Below are positions 36,201-51,200 of a stretch of DNA of 64,000 nucleotides, piece after piece. Below the pieces are notes generated by a model. The model worked only from the letters and a program-made list of their open reading frames with translations. It was not told the origin of the DNA and did no database searches. This DNA comes from Spisula solida. Its lineage: Eukaryota > Mollusca > Bivalvia > Venerida > Mactridae. A program made the position numbers and the translations under genes. The stretch's first letter is position 1; the number at the start of each line of letters is the position of its first letter. Location of the stretch: contig OX365962.1 in the NCBI GenBank assembly GCA_947247005.1, positions 7,413,201 through 7,477,200 of the forward strand, read 5' to 3'.

Positions 36201-39200
36201 GGTTATGGTATATTATGGTTCAAGGATGTCAAGAATTTACGGAAAGGGGAAGTCGAGTATAACTTCAAAGTACACGTATAGCTAATAAATCTTTGTGAAA
36301 ACTTTAATGTAGTTTCAAATTCGGCTAAATGTACTTCCAAATTCAGGAAAACATCCTCGAAAATAATTTCCCTAAATCTATTAAGTTTTATAATGTGTAT
36401 TGCCTTATACATTTATGTATACATGTACATATAGTTCGTTTGTTTAGGTCTTCCCATGTATATAAACAATGTAATGTGAAATCATAGTCTATATAATTAT
36501 GTGTTCCTTTTTTTTTAAATTTTAAAGTGAGATAAAAAGGCAATGAAAATAAAAAAACGTATCATCCAAAACGACTACAATACGTAAAAAGGGAGTGCAG
36601 CGTACTCATTAAAGTCACATTATCTCTCCCAAAACATTTTTTCTGATCATCCAATAAATAGACTAAATGTAAAGAATTAGAATGTTCTTCACAAATGACC
36701 TAAAATTGACGATAGTATGCCAAAAATCACATTTAGTAAAATGTATGGATGACAAAATACTAATTTTGCAAGAGTTGTTCCCCCTAGACTTGAAATTATG
36801 TATTTATTGATTACATTTAGTTGTTTTGTTTACAAACCAACTAGAGGCTTTATATTGTTTTCTTCCATCTTATGGTTTTTTTTCACCCTTGTGACTCAAT
36901 TAAAGTGCCCATAATGCATCATTTTGTAGATAAGTTGGCCAAGCTATTGCTTTTTCAAAATAGCCATTTAAGGCATAATGGGACTTTAATCACGACAAAA
37001 CACGCCAAAGACATATACTCATACAGATGACAGACCTATATAAACGAGTTATATCGCTGATGTAGAACTACTAACGACCTTATAAGAATGATACATATTA
37101 GAAATCTGCATCACAATGGGCTTCTTTTAAGCCTATCTTCATGGAAATCTGATATGGTCATGTTGACCAAACTGAAGTTTAAAAAGCTTGTTTTTCCATA
37201 AGTAAAGAGTAGTTTTCAGACAGTTTTTTGCTTGTTTTCTCAAAATATTGATTTTGTAGTAACGACCTTTTAATTCTAAGCCAATATATGTACCACGCAT
37301 GGGACATGCCTAGATACAAATAAATCTTAGAACCTGACATTCTTACCATGATCAATATAATGTTGTATAGAAAGAAACCAGCATTTCTTGTCGCCACACA
37401 TTTCACTAGCAATGCTGGATTCTTGAACTGGGTTTCAGCTATTTCCTTACTGAACGTCCTCTTGTCAGAATACACCAGATCTCGTACAGTCCACTCTGTG
37501 TCATCCACAAAACATAACACATTGACCGCCGATACTTCATCATCGTCTTCGACAATTTCTACAACATCGTCTGCTAATTCCGAAGAAACAACAATCGACA
37601 AATCCTGTAACGAGGGGACAAATGAACGCTTAAAACACTACCAACATATTTACCTCAATTGAGCAAAATAATTTATCCTTCATTTACTCTTTCAATGTTT
37701 TATTGGCGGCTAATAACATGCTTCGCGTGCATCTCGGTGTCAATATGACGATCTTTGTAACAACTTAGACCTTCTTTTTTGGTTTGTTTATGTAACCAGT
37801 TATTAATTCCGTGTTACTTCTACAGCAGTATGTTTTACTAAAAGCTCATTTTTTAAATTGAGTTTGTGTACTCTACATAAAAGTACGCTGTATGAAGGAT
37901 AGAAACATCAAATTCCATATATTGCCCAGTATAGGTCTATGCAATGATGTCACAGACACTTTGTTTTATTTATAGCTAATGTAAAATAAATACTTTTGCG
38001 GTGGCTAAATGTTCGATGTTGAACTTGACAACGATAATCGATATTCAATACACAGAACAAAGGTTTCCCTTCAGTGTTTCGTATTCGACGAATTTACGAC
38101 CCCACGAAATTAAATTTTACAAAAATCAACAAATTTTAATGCACTCGAAAAAAGTGATTTTGCCATATTTTAATATTTCTACTTACCTGTACATCAAATG
38201 GAAAATCATGAAGTTCCAGATTTTCAGCAAATACTCCTTTAACTCTCCATTTTTCCGTTATAAAAGCCTCGCCATTTTTGCCCATTTTTAAATTCCGCCA
38301 TGTTTTTGTGGATGCACTTGGAGCGCTATTGCTAATTATTATTTTAGGATTCCAGTACTTTGAAAGATCCGACACGGATTTAGGGTCCTGCAATGTATTA
38401 TCATAAGTATTACATAGTATTAATATCATGCATATATCAAAGACTAGCTGAGTCCAATAAGATAATTACAAAATGCTTCATTTTTTGGATTATTTGTTTT
38501 GAAATCGTAAACCATCGAGAACAGGGCTGGTATTCACAAAGCTTCTTAGATAAAAATATATCTTAAATATCCTATAAATTGCTTAGTTATGATAAAATTT
38601 GTCTTAAGTTTAATTTATTTCTAAGTCGCTATTCACAACATATCTTAAACTTAAGATCTTCTTAAATAGCCACTTTTCGTCATAAATATCCATTTTCAAC
38701 TAAGAAATGTGCCTATATTTAAGATACGTACATAGGTATCTTACTATTTAAGAAATTTCTAAGATGAAAATAGGAGTTTTTTATTATGTGTTTAAAACCG
38801 GTTTTAAAGCTTGGAAATCATCAAGCAATGGGTAACAATGAAGAACCGCCCTAATATACGTATTAAATCATTCTTTTAGACCAAAAAACTTAGCAATTTA
38901 TCAAAACGTCATCCAAACGCCCAGTTCAAGGAAAATAACCCGGTGTCGCATCCGCCTAAAGCGAAAGTAGAAGGTTAGGTGGAAACTCCGGACACAGGTT
39001 TTCGGAATTCGGGATTATTGATGCATACATGTTTAATCATGTATAGTCTCAAATATCCACAATTTGCATTTATAACACACAGTTAATCAGAAATAGATAT
39101 GTTGCTAAATTCATCGTGCATTATATGTAATTTACAAAGTGTAAATAAGTATATAAGGATAATCACGCCACAATAATAGCTGGCTAACACAAAGTAGGCC

Positions 39201-42200
39201 TATAGTAGATCTATAACACTAATGTTTTATAACGCATTTTAAAACGCAATATTTTTCGTTGCATTATATTATCAAACATGTCAATTTTGTCAGCAAACAC
39301 TTATACCTTGGTCACATTTATGCTACGAGATATACACGAGCTGACGTTTGCAAACTAGTAAGCCTACGACGTCCATAAGCCAATGTGGATATGGTAGACT
39401 CCCGATCATCTTACAGTTTTCTTAATTCGTATATCAGTGAAAATGTTTCACCGAACTCCCGAGTTGTACACGTATTCGCTCGGATTTCGAAGTCGGGAAC
39501 ATCTCATACGGGTCTCATACCGACATCAAACAAGCTAAGTATGATATCCGTACGGATTTGAACACTAATAGGCTTGTCGATGCTCGCATGCCTTATCGAA
39601 AATTACTCACACGGACACTGTGTGACCACAATATGGCTATCATAGGAGTGTCTTGCAAGTGCTTTACGAACCTAAAAGCTCCGGACGGGTTCCGCACACT
39701 TTGGCTGTGTTATTGTTCGAAGGCGCGGTGGTGACTTCATAGTTCATGCTTCATGCTTCACAGTTCGAACTGCATGTCTAATATTGCTTTATGGTTCATA
39801 TGTTAAATGTAAACACCCGTACATAGTTCACCCTTCATATTTCATACTCCAAAGTTCATACTCCAAGTTCATACTCCACAGTTCATACTCCACAGTTCAC
39901 ACTCCATAGTTCGCACTCCACAGTTCACACTCCACAGTTCATACTCCACATTCACACTCCACGCTCCACAGTTCGCACTTAATAGTTCACAGTCCTTATT
40001 TCATTGTTCACATTGCACACTTTATAGTACACACTTCATAGCTCACAGTTTACACTTCATTGGCAAAACTTAAAGTTCCTTTATTCATCGTCTGTTTAAA
40101 GTTTGATTTTAATTACTTGTACTGTATTATTACATTTTTGATAATGATAAATATATCAATAATATGTGTACACATGTATATAGGTGCATAGCCCTATAAT
40201 GGGTATATCATCGGAAAATAAAGTTATTATTATTATTATTTATGATTTGTAATATCGTTGTGAATATTTATTAGTCTCTTATAATTCTGTATTACAATGG
40301 TCACATAATAATGTTTCTGTGATATATAATGTGATTGATAGACATACATGGTCAAATGAGTTGCCACAATTTAATACAAGTGCCATACAAGGCTGAAATA
40401 GAAATGTTGATGACATTGTTGATGGCATCATTGGTTTTGTAGATACATTGCTTATATTCTTACATGTTTTTTTTCTGGCAGAAAGTCGATTATGTTCAGT
40501 GTTCATAAGTTTTCATAATGCACTAGATGAAGTTTATAATAACGTTTACAGTATTGAACCAGAAAACGGAACGTGCGATGGACATGTGATGGACGAACGA
40601 TGGACGTGCGATGGTCGTGCGATTGTCGCATGTCATACGCACGGCATTCTTGCGGACATTCATTATCGTACGACAATCGCACGACGCACGTACGACGTTT
40701 GCACGACACTCGTAAAAATATGGCGTTCGACAACTGTTCATCGTAGGGATGCTGTGTGTCAACGCAGAGCCGTCGTGCGTCCGATGTACAACTATTGTGA
40801 CCGCACCACAAAATTACAATTTCAAGACATATGCCGATGAATTTCGATGTAGATGCGGAAGCGTCGGGAGATGAAGAAATTCCTACGACAATTGTGAAAG
40901 GGAGTTAAACTTTTGTAGAGAGTTATGACTGCCTCACCGATACCTTATACAGCTTAAAATACTCGCAAAACGGCTTTAACCTCTTCCTTTAAGATACATT
41001 TTCCTTACATTAACAGTGACATTTAAGAAAGAGATCCCACATACTGTAAAATCATTAATTTTCGTGGGGGATTAAATTTCGTGGATTTCGTGGTTCACTT
41101 CAACCACGAACTTTCATCCCAACGAACATTGATTTTGACCCTTGTTTTGTTACCTGAAATGCAAAACACGATTTCAAGTGCCAACGAAATTGTCTTTTTT
41201 ACCAAAACCACGAAATTTCGTCCCAACGAAATTAAATGATTTTACAGTAAGATGTATGTAAAAACTTACAACTATTACTGGCTGACATCTACAATACAAC
41301 TGCATATAGCATTTGTACATTATATAAGAAATCAGAACAGTGATCCATTATTCGTCTCTCTGAGTGGAGGCGGTGGGCGACCCAGGGGGAATTAGACATT
41401 TTCGATTTTTTGATGTATAAATCCCCACCCTGGAGACAATGCTCACTGTCTAAATCTCCACCGTGGGGCATAGTTTTTCATCCAGGTACTTTAATAAAAA
41501 CACGTATAAAAGTAGGCCTATCGATGTCGCCTTTCGTGATGTCAACATTCCCGGACCAAAGTCTGTTTCACGGGACTCGGAGTCGATAAGATTATCAAAT
41601 TTCCGACTGTCGGGAAGATTCGTTTGTCTAATTCCCCCGGGGCGGGCATAATATTGACTGGTGCATAAGTAACTTTGTAAGATATTCGACTAACATTTTT
41701 CTCAGTGGGTCTATCAGCTACTATTTTTCTTAGAGCGGTGCCGTAATTACACTCTAAGCCCCCTGACAAGATATATACAAGATACACATGATAACAACAT
41801 GTTTTGCCATAATTCCACGGGGGTTCGGAACCCTCCGGATCCACGCATGACTTCAGTAAAAACAAACTACATGTATTCTATATACACAACTCTTCAAACA
41901 CGTAATTCAAACAGAATGTACAGTACGTGAATATAATTTAGAAATTATTATTTATAATAGACACCCGGTTTTACATTACACAAATTAATATTCATGAAAC
42001 ACAACTAATTATTTTATATACATGCATGATTTCAAATGATAATAAAAGCGGTTCGAAAATGATCGAGGACTTATCCCTCCCTTGGAAGGAGTGCTCATTT
42101 CCGTTACTATTTTTAGAGCGAGAAAATCCCGTTTTACATAGCAACCACTTTAAAATATTTCTTAGATTTAGGATAATATTTTAGCTAAGATATTTCTAAG

Positions 42201-45200
42201 AAGCTTTGTGAATACCAGCCCAGGTCACGTGCCCCTCCGTGGACTTTTCACTTTGAGCATACCAATATACCTGCGGCCGCATGGCCTGCATGTAACAACA
42301 AACAGTCTTCTGAAATCTCGCGAAATCTCGTTTGTATTTAATTCCTTATATCTCCAGTTTTCGTGTACATAGATGTAATATTAATACATAGTATGCAATA
42401 GATGTATTATTCTGCTTTAGAATGAACCCTATTTTATTGAAATCAGTCAAGAAATAAAATATTATACCTCAAAGAGCCAGACCTACTCTCATTTTAATGG
42501 AAATTCCAATTTTATCAGAAAATACCCAATTTGCCTCATTAAAACAATAATGTTCTGAATTCTATAAGAGATAGAAAAAATAAGTTACATCATGCAGTAG
42601 AAGTAATGAGATTTTGGTCATTAAAAAAAAGACAAACAAAAGCGTTCATGCAAAATAACAGCATCTGCTGCATGCCATTTTGCATTTTCTCCCCGTTTTC
42701 AATTAAGTGTCCAATCTGTGTGTATTTAGGTATTTGAGTATATCAACCCATTACTGGTGTAGTGTCTGGTTATTTGCGCCATCGCCTTTAGCCATGTGGG
42801 TACCGTTTTATCAAAGCACTTACGGAAATTATAAAAAAACGACAACATTTAAATTCCTCATAATTCTTGAACAAGAACACTTTAGGAACATATTTGGATT
42901 GAAAGAATGTACATGTACTAGTATATATACCACAATTTGCAACTATTAATGAATTACACTAGGTTTAAATTTGAGTGTTACTTTAAGCTTATCGTTAGTT
43001 CTTTGAAGCATAAAACAGTTTGTGGAGGATTACCCAGTTGTTTAAAGATAATGTTTGTTCTTCGCAATGCTATGCGATGGAGACGTATCGTATGTGGACG
43101 AATCGCACAATATGTCTCAACTAACTAATTTTTGACGTATTGATTTGTTATGTCCATGAAGCTAAAGTTCAGGGCTGGTATTTACAAAGCTTCTTAGATA
43201 TTTTCGTAAGATTTTCTTATCTGATAAGAAATTATTTTAGCTAAGAATAAAATTTATTTTTGTCTTAAGTTGTATTCAAGAAGCATCTAAGAAATATCTT
43301 AGCTAAAATATTATCCTAAATCTAAGAAATATTTTAAAGTGGTTGCTATGTAAAACGGGATTTTCTCGCTCTAAAAATAGTAACGGAAATGAGGACTCCT
43401 TCCAAGGGAGGGATTAGTCCTCGATCATTTTCGAACCGCTTTTATTATCATTTGAAATCATGCATGTATATAAAATAATTAGTTGGGTTTCAATATTAAT
43501 TTGTGTAATGTAAAACCGGGTGTCTATTATAAATAATAATTTCTAAATTATATTCACGTACAGTACATTCTGTTTGAATTACGTGTTTGAAGAGTTGTGT
43601 GTATAGAATACATGTAGTTTGTTTTTACTGAAGTCATGCGTGGATCCGGAGGGTTCCGAACCCCCGTAGAATTTTGGCAAAACATGTTGTTATCTTGTGT
43701 ATCTTGTATATATCTTGTCAGGGTGCTTAGAGTGTAATTACGGCACCGCTCTAAGAAAAATAGTAGCTGATAGACCCGCTGAGGAAAATGTAAGTCGAAT
43801 ATCTTACAAAGTTACTTATGCACCAGTCAATATTATGCCCGCCCCGGGGGAATTAGTCAAACGAATCTTCCCGACCATCGCACGTCCATCGTTCGTCCAT
43901 CACATGTCCATCGCACGTTCCGTTTCCTGGTTCAATACTGTAAACGTTATCATAAACTTCATCTAGTGCATTGTGAAAACTGAATATAATCGACTTTCTG
44001 CCAGAAAAAAAACATGTAAGAATATAAGCAATGTATCTACAAAACCAATGATGCCATCAACAATGTCATCAAAATTTCTATTTCAGCCTTGTATGGCACT
44101 TGTATTAAATTGTGGCAACTCATTTGACCATGTATGTCTATCAATCACATTATATATCACAGAAACATTATTATGTGACCATTGTAATACAGAATTATAA
44201 GAGACTAATAAATATTCACAACGATATTACAAATCATAAATAATAATAATAATAACTTTATTTTCCGATGATATACCCATTAAGCCTATCAAAAATGTTA
44301 TTATACAGTACAAGTAATTAAAATCAAACTTTAAACAGACGATGAATAAAGGAACTTTTAAGTTTTGCCTATGAAGTGTGAACTGTGAGCTATGAAGTGT
44401 GAACTATAAAGTGTGCAATGTGAACAATGAAATAAGGACTGTGAACTATTAAGTGCGAACTGTGGAGCGTGGAGTGTGAAATGTGGAGTATGAACTGTTG
44501 AGTGTGAACTGTGGAGTGCGAACTATGGAGTGTGAACTGTGGAGTATGAACTGTGGAGTGTGAACTGTGGAGTGTGAACTGTGGAGTGTGAACTTGGAGT
44601 ATGAACTTTGGAGTATGAAATATGAAGGGTGAACTATGTACGGGTGTTTACATTTAACATATGAACCATAAAGCAATATTAGACATGCAGTTCGAAGTGT
44701 GAAGCATGAAGTCACCACCGGGTCTTCGAACAATAACACAGCCAAAGTGTGCGGAACCCGTCCGGAGCTTTTAGGTTCGTAAAGCACTTGCAAGACACTC
44801 CTATGATAGCCATATGGTGGTCACACAGTGCCCGTGTGAGTACTTTTCGATAAGGCATGCGAGCATCGACAAGCCTATTAGTGTTCAAATCCGTACGGAT
44901 ATCATACTTAGCTCGTTTGATGTCGGTATGAGACCCGTACGAGATGTTCCCGACTACAAAATCCGCGCGAATACGTGTACAACTCGGGAGTTCGGTGAAA
45001 CATTTTCACTGATATACGAATTAAGAAAACTGTAAGATGATCGGTAGTCTAGCATATCCACATTGGCTTATGGACGTCGTAGGCTTACTAGTTTGCAAAA
45101 GTCAGCTCGTGTATATCTCGTAGCATAAATGTGACCAAGGTATAAGCGTGTGCTGACAAAATATTGCGTTTTAAAATGGGTAATAAAACATTAGTGTTAT

Positions 45201-48200
45201 AGATCTACTATAGGCCTACTTTGTGTTAGTGATTATTCTTATATACTTATTTACACTTTGTAAATTACATATAATGCACGATGAATTTAGCAACATATCT
45301 ATTTCTGATTAACTGTGTGTTATAAATGCACAATGTGGATATTTGAGACTATACATGATTAAACATGTATGCATCAATAATCCCGAATTCCGAAAACCTG
45401 TGTCCGGAGTTTCCACCTAACCTTCTACTTTCGCTTTAGGCGGATGCGACACCGGGTTATTTCCCTTGAACTGGGCGTTTGCAATACGTTTTGATAAATT
45501 GCTAAGTTTTTTGGTCTAAAAGAATGATTTAATACGTATATTAGGGCGGTTCTTCATTGTTACCCATTGCTTGATGATTTCAAAGCTTTAAACCCGGTTT
45601 TAACCACATAATAAAAAACTCCTATTTTCATCTTAGAAATTTCTTAAATAGCAAGATACCTATGTACGTATCTTAAATATAGGCACATTTCTTAGTTGAA
45701 AATGGATATTTATGACAAAAATTGGCTATTTAAGAAGATCTTAAGTTTAAGATATGTTGTGAATAGCGACTTAGAAATAAATTAAACTTAAGACAAATTT
45801 TATCATAACTAAGCAATTTATAGGATATTTAAGATATATTTTTATTTAAGAAGCTTTGTGAATACCAGCCCAGATTTTGGTAAGTCGTCTGATTCAAAAT
45901 GCATTTTAATGTAAGATATAGCAACAACATGCTAGAGACAGTTTTAGTTTTATTTCTTCACCAGTTGAGAATACAAGTTGCTTTCGGATTGGTTTTATTT
46001 ATTAAATGATTATACAGCCTGTACTATTAAGAACTTAACATGTAATCAAATATTTGACATCTTGAGAACTTATTTAACCACTGCCCTGAATAGACACAAT
46101 ACATACAAGCCGATCATTTATACCTACTATAAAATATACCTACTTTAGTATTGTCCAAGGTTGGTTCACGCCAGCGTACCTGGACAAAAACATCCGCATG
46201 GAAAACTTCTTTGATAGTGTCTATATCTGTTACCTTCAGAAAATTGACCTTGACAAAAACGGTTTTCTGAAATTAAAAACAAAACAGTGAATTAACATAC
46301 GACACTGTTTATGCAAGCGTACGTGTCGCTGAAATTACAGACCGACCGACGGGCACCCGTAGCTTGTAGATGAAAAGCTCATCATTTATACCCTAATTTC
46401 TAATGGCAGCTCTCAACTTAAACAGCCGAGCACAAACAACATTGACTCAATACAGACCAAAATTACACGTCGCAATGCCCAAAATACATCAGAACGTGTA
46501 AATGCACCTAACCGCTGAAATTCCAAGTTTCAGCTGTCAAAAAGTCGAAAGTCCCAGACCCAAGTGTTAAAACGTTGGAAAACATAGTTTCAGCCCCTCT
46601 ACTATCTACATTTCTTTAAAGCGGTGTTCACACTACGGCGTTTGAACCTACGTTTACCGACGTTTGGGCAAACGTTCAGCTCCGCTAGTAAAAGTTACTA
46701 AACGTTGTGAAAAGATGATGATCGCTGAAAAACGTTGTATTCGTTGAAAATCTTTAACATGCAAAAACTTTATCGACGTTTGGAATGAAACACCGATGTA
46801 AAATGATCAAAGTTTACTTAAGTTATAGTTAGAACATATAAAGTAAATTTTAATGATTAAAAAGGGCGGAGCGAGCGAAGCGAAGCGAGTCCTTTTTAGT
46901 CATTAAAATTTACTTAATATGTTCTAACTAACTTAGAATATAACATTCTGCATTTTGATTGGCCGATAGAAATTAGCTCCGACGCATGACGTCAAGTCTG
47001 TTAAGAGAAAATTTTAATGATTAAATTTTCATTTAACCCCGAAAATGCGGCGTTTTATTGGCTCATAATGTAGGTTATATTCTAAGTAAAACTCCATTGT
47101 CAAACGTCTGCTGAAACACTGTTGGTGTCGATGAGTTGATTCTAAGGTTTATCTAGCTGAGGCCAACGGTTATCCGACGCAATGAACGCAATAGTAACGC
47201 AAGGGCTGGCGTAAGCAAATTTTCCCTCAACGCAAATGAACGTTTGTCCAACGTAGGACGACGGATATCAGACGTAATGAACGCGATAGCAATTTGCGAG
47301 TGGTTAGCGCGGACAAACTTTCCATAACGTTTCCGTAACTTAGGTTAACTTTGTTCAACGGATCATGGCGTTCGACAACTCATTCATCTAAGTCAGACTA
47401 AGTAAGAGACCGCTGCAAATACGCTAACCTGCGTTGGTTCAAATACGCTGATAAAAACTAACTACAACACAGGTTGTTAAGCGCTAGTAAGCGCTGTCAA
47501 ACACAGTCAAGCGATAGGAAACGTTACCAAAAATTAACGTGCGTTCGATACACAACGTTCGTAGTGTGAACCAAAATATTCCTCCTCGCGAGCTTTATTT
47601 CACCGAGGTTGGGCTCATTATTTCGACTTTTGAAACGCTGACTGACGCTGGTACAAACGTTCATAGTGTGAACCCACATTTATGGTAAACCACTTGTCTG
47701 TTTTGTGCTGTATTAGCGTAACCAGTATTTATTTAATACATAGTTTACAACATGTATGTATTTATTACAAATGGTAAGCATTGGGAATTTCAAACAAGTT
47801 TTGAAACTTATATTAATCCCACTCCTTTTTCAAAATAAAAAAACTACATACATAGTATAGTACATTAAACATCCGATATATGATTGTCGGGATAGGAGGG
47901 GTAGGTTGGAAGAGGGAGATAAAGGAAGACTAGGAGCAGAAATAAGGAAGGAGTAGACAGATGGGGAGAGAGACACACTGTCAAAGTGAGGGTCAACCGT
48001 CGTTTTAAGTGTCAAATATTGTGTAGAGATTATGTAATTTTGAACGCTTAATTATATTAATCTTGTTGTGTACAATTATTGAAAAGTGTGTAATTAACAT
48101 GTTATTCAATATGCTGTAAATGCATACCAGTCAGAAATAAATCGCATTGTATTGTATTGTTATGGGCGCAATCAATATCGACGCAGTCATATGATATTCT

Positions 48201-51200
48201 TTGACGTCACATTTCTTTTGAAACTATTCTTAAATTGTTTTAACTCGATATCAAATTGATTCACCTAGTCAATTAACAGGATGTGTTAAACGTCAGTTTA
48301 ATTTTGGAACGGCCTTTCAAGGAGATGCACGCGTCTTTGCTCTAGATGTTCAAGAGGTTATCAAATATATGGCATTTATGAATAAAACATTCATGATAAT
48401 GCTTTTGGAAATTCATAAGAGTTTTGCTCGGCTAGTTTTCAAGACATACATTGATTTTTGGGGAAAGTATTTTGTTTTTATATTTTTATATATCCGCACA
48501 GATACTAAACGTGATTCATCTTAAAGCGGCGGTCACAACCCGTCTTACGTGCAGGTACGTGTTGTTTACCTGCAAAAATGTAGGCCAATATTTAGCTGTA
48601 TGAAGCTGGCAGTCCCCCCCCCGTCCAATGTCCATTCTAGCTGCCCATTATTTAATAAGAATTAGAGATACATGGAGTTCCCTAATTCATTATTGGACAA
48701 CGGTTCACTGTTCATTGTATCTGTCCATATATTTAGATATGCTGAACAACTGTCAACTGTCCAAAGTAGCTGTCCATTTTGAATGTCCATCCTGGCAGTC
48801 CATTCCTATAACTGTTCAACTATCCATCTTTGTTAGTCATTTCTGCATTTATAAAACAAATATACCAACTGTCCAATGTAGCGGTCCATTCTGAATGTTC
48901 ATTCTGGCTGTCCATTCCTATTTTCAAAAGGAATAATACCGAGTGCGAGATATCAAGAGTGGTTTAAATTTCTGATTTGCCATAAAGCTTTCATAAAGCA
49001 ACCTTCAGTGGCTTTCTATTACAAAACTATTTTGTAAAAACCGTGACTGATAATTAATTTTCTCCAATAAGATTTAACTTTAAGTTTAATGTTAAAATTA
49101 TTTAAAATTCAAAAGCGAAAATCTACAAAATGTATATAGCTATAAATCGAAAACGAGTATTCAGCCGTGACTGCACTTTTAGCTTTATACTTTATATAGT
49201 GGATACCCAAACGTTACTGCTCGTAGGTCAGATTCATTCTATATACGTACATTGGTAAATATTGACCAGGAAAACGGTTTAATGAGGGGTTAGACTATAT
49301 GTAGACTACTGTTTAAAGTTCAAACACGTACATAATCTGAATAAACATTTACTCCAATATGGTTAACAATTATTTTTAAATAAAGTAAATGTATAATACT
49401 AGTATATGGAAATGTTGAACGGTCAAAGTGAAGGTTTTAAAGTATGTTTTAATGTGTGTTCTCAATATTACGACCTAAATATGGTCTTATTCAAGAGATG
49501 AAACATTTATTTTATTCACATAGCTTTTTTAGTAATCATATCATGAATGTACATCTTGTAATGATGAAGTTATGATGTATCTCCATTATACAGATGCGCT
49601 CAAAGTAAAACTCGCCATTTTTACCAATACAATTACCGGTCTTTACATGTACATTATTATATATAATAACAATATTGAGAATTTTAACAACGTTAACCAG
49701 CAAAACTCACCAGTTCGACAATTAGAGATGAAACACTTATTTTATTCTTATAGCGTTTTATTAATGGTATCATACGAGTACATAATATTGAGCATTTTTA
49801 ACAACATTTACCACACGAAGAAGCCATAACCGGCGAAGCGTCGTTAATACACTTAATAACCGTACTGCCTGGGTGAATGGTACACGAATGCATGGTTTCT
49901 TTCGGGAAATCGAGAGTTTAGTGCATGGAATTAAATAATAGCACAACTTTAGTAGTTTTATTAAATATATCGCATACTATTCTATTTAAGGGTGGCCAAT
50001 TAGAAATTCGTTGACGTGAAGATTCTATTTAATAAATTCGTGTTTGGTGGAGTAATTATCATTTTATACAACGTTTACAGCCATATAGTCTGGGCAAACA
50101 TTTTTATGGCATGTACATTTCAAAATTCATAGCGTAAATATCTACTAACATAAAAAAGACCTACCTTTTTATTTTCACTCATTTTTGTACAAGTATTTCA
50201 AAATAGTTCCATACTTTTACAAACCTAGTTTTTGATTGACTATGGACAACGAGTAACAATCTGCACCAGTGTATAGATTTAAGTGAAAAAGAAACCCAGT
50301 TAAAGCTACCGGGTCGAAAATAACAATACAACTCTGAATAAGAACATTCATTTTCTTGTTTGAGGACCCATTCGGGTAACCCCGTTTATTTCTATATTTG
50401 TATACGTAAATGACATTGTACAAATGTAATACATACAATCATAATGTGACAAAATATAAGTTTTACTAAAATATTGTTAGGTGTGATTTTCTAGTAGTTT
50501 TATTAAATGTATTATGAATAGGGTTGCCCAAAATGTGACACTTTTGGGTTGAAACTTTTTAAATTAGATGCTACAAAGTAAAATATAAATTATTAAACTG
50601 AGATAACTAAATTGTTATTTTATTATTTTCTGTCTACACGTGTGTGTATGTGTGTGTGTAGGTGCATATGCGTATTGTAGTAGAGCAAGAGAGAGGGGGG
50701 AGAGAGAGGGAGAGAGCGAGAGAGGGGGGAGAGAGAGAGAGAGAGAGGGGGGAGTAAGAGAGAGAGAGAGAGAGAGAGAGAGGGGGAGATAGAGGGGGGA
50801 GAGATAGAGAGGGGGGAGAGAGAGAGGGGGGAGAGAGAGAGATAATTTCCTGATCATATTACATGAAAGCTATATGTTTTTCAGTATTTTTCCGACCTTG
50901 TAGAAACTGAATGAATTTAGGAAATAATGGTAGTGAATTTTCTAGTTTGCGTTTGAATAAAACGTATATTCCAAAAATAATTAGATAGTTAAGAATACTA
51001 TTAATATTTGATGGTTCATTATATCCTAATGATACTATTTTGGTAATTTAGACGTACATTTATATTATTTTGCTGTAGAAATAAAGAGAATCTATTCCAA
51101 AATACTTGGACTTCGTGACACTCCCAGAACAAATGTTTAACTGTTTCAACAAACATGTTACAAAATGAACACGTACTTGATTCCCCTTTACCAGATTCAT

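Larger units (their letters stand above)
38524..42221 (+). mobile_element. Large TIR element, copy 1 (3.7 kb)
   Basis: Begins GGGCTGGTATTCACAAAGCT and ends with AGCTTTGTGAATACCAGCCC. Contains a CTCCACAGTTCACACTCCA minisatellite, a short conserved frame (40506-40279) and a TTATTATT tail-like stretch. About 1 kb (about 40612-41615) is absent from copy 2, including a MITE at 41042-41249. No transposase is recognised. It lies in the channel gene's third-exon-side intron. Confidence 0.85.

Noticed and set aside
44449..44793. 114-codon minus-strand frame, HSSHS-rich
   Set aside because: Translation of the CTCCACAGTTCACA minisatellite in the large TIR element.
50615..50857. 80-codon Leu/Ser/Pro-rich minus-strand frame
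   Set aside because: Product of the (GA)n/G6 purine tract.
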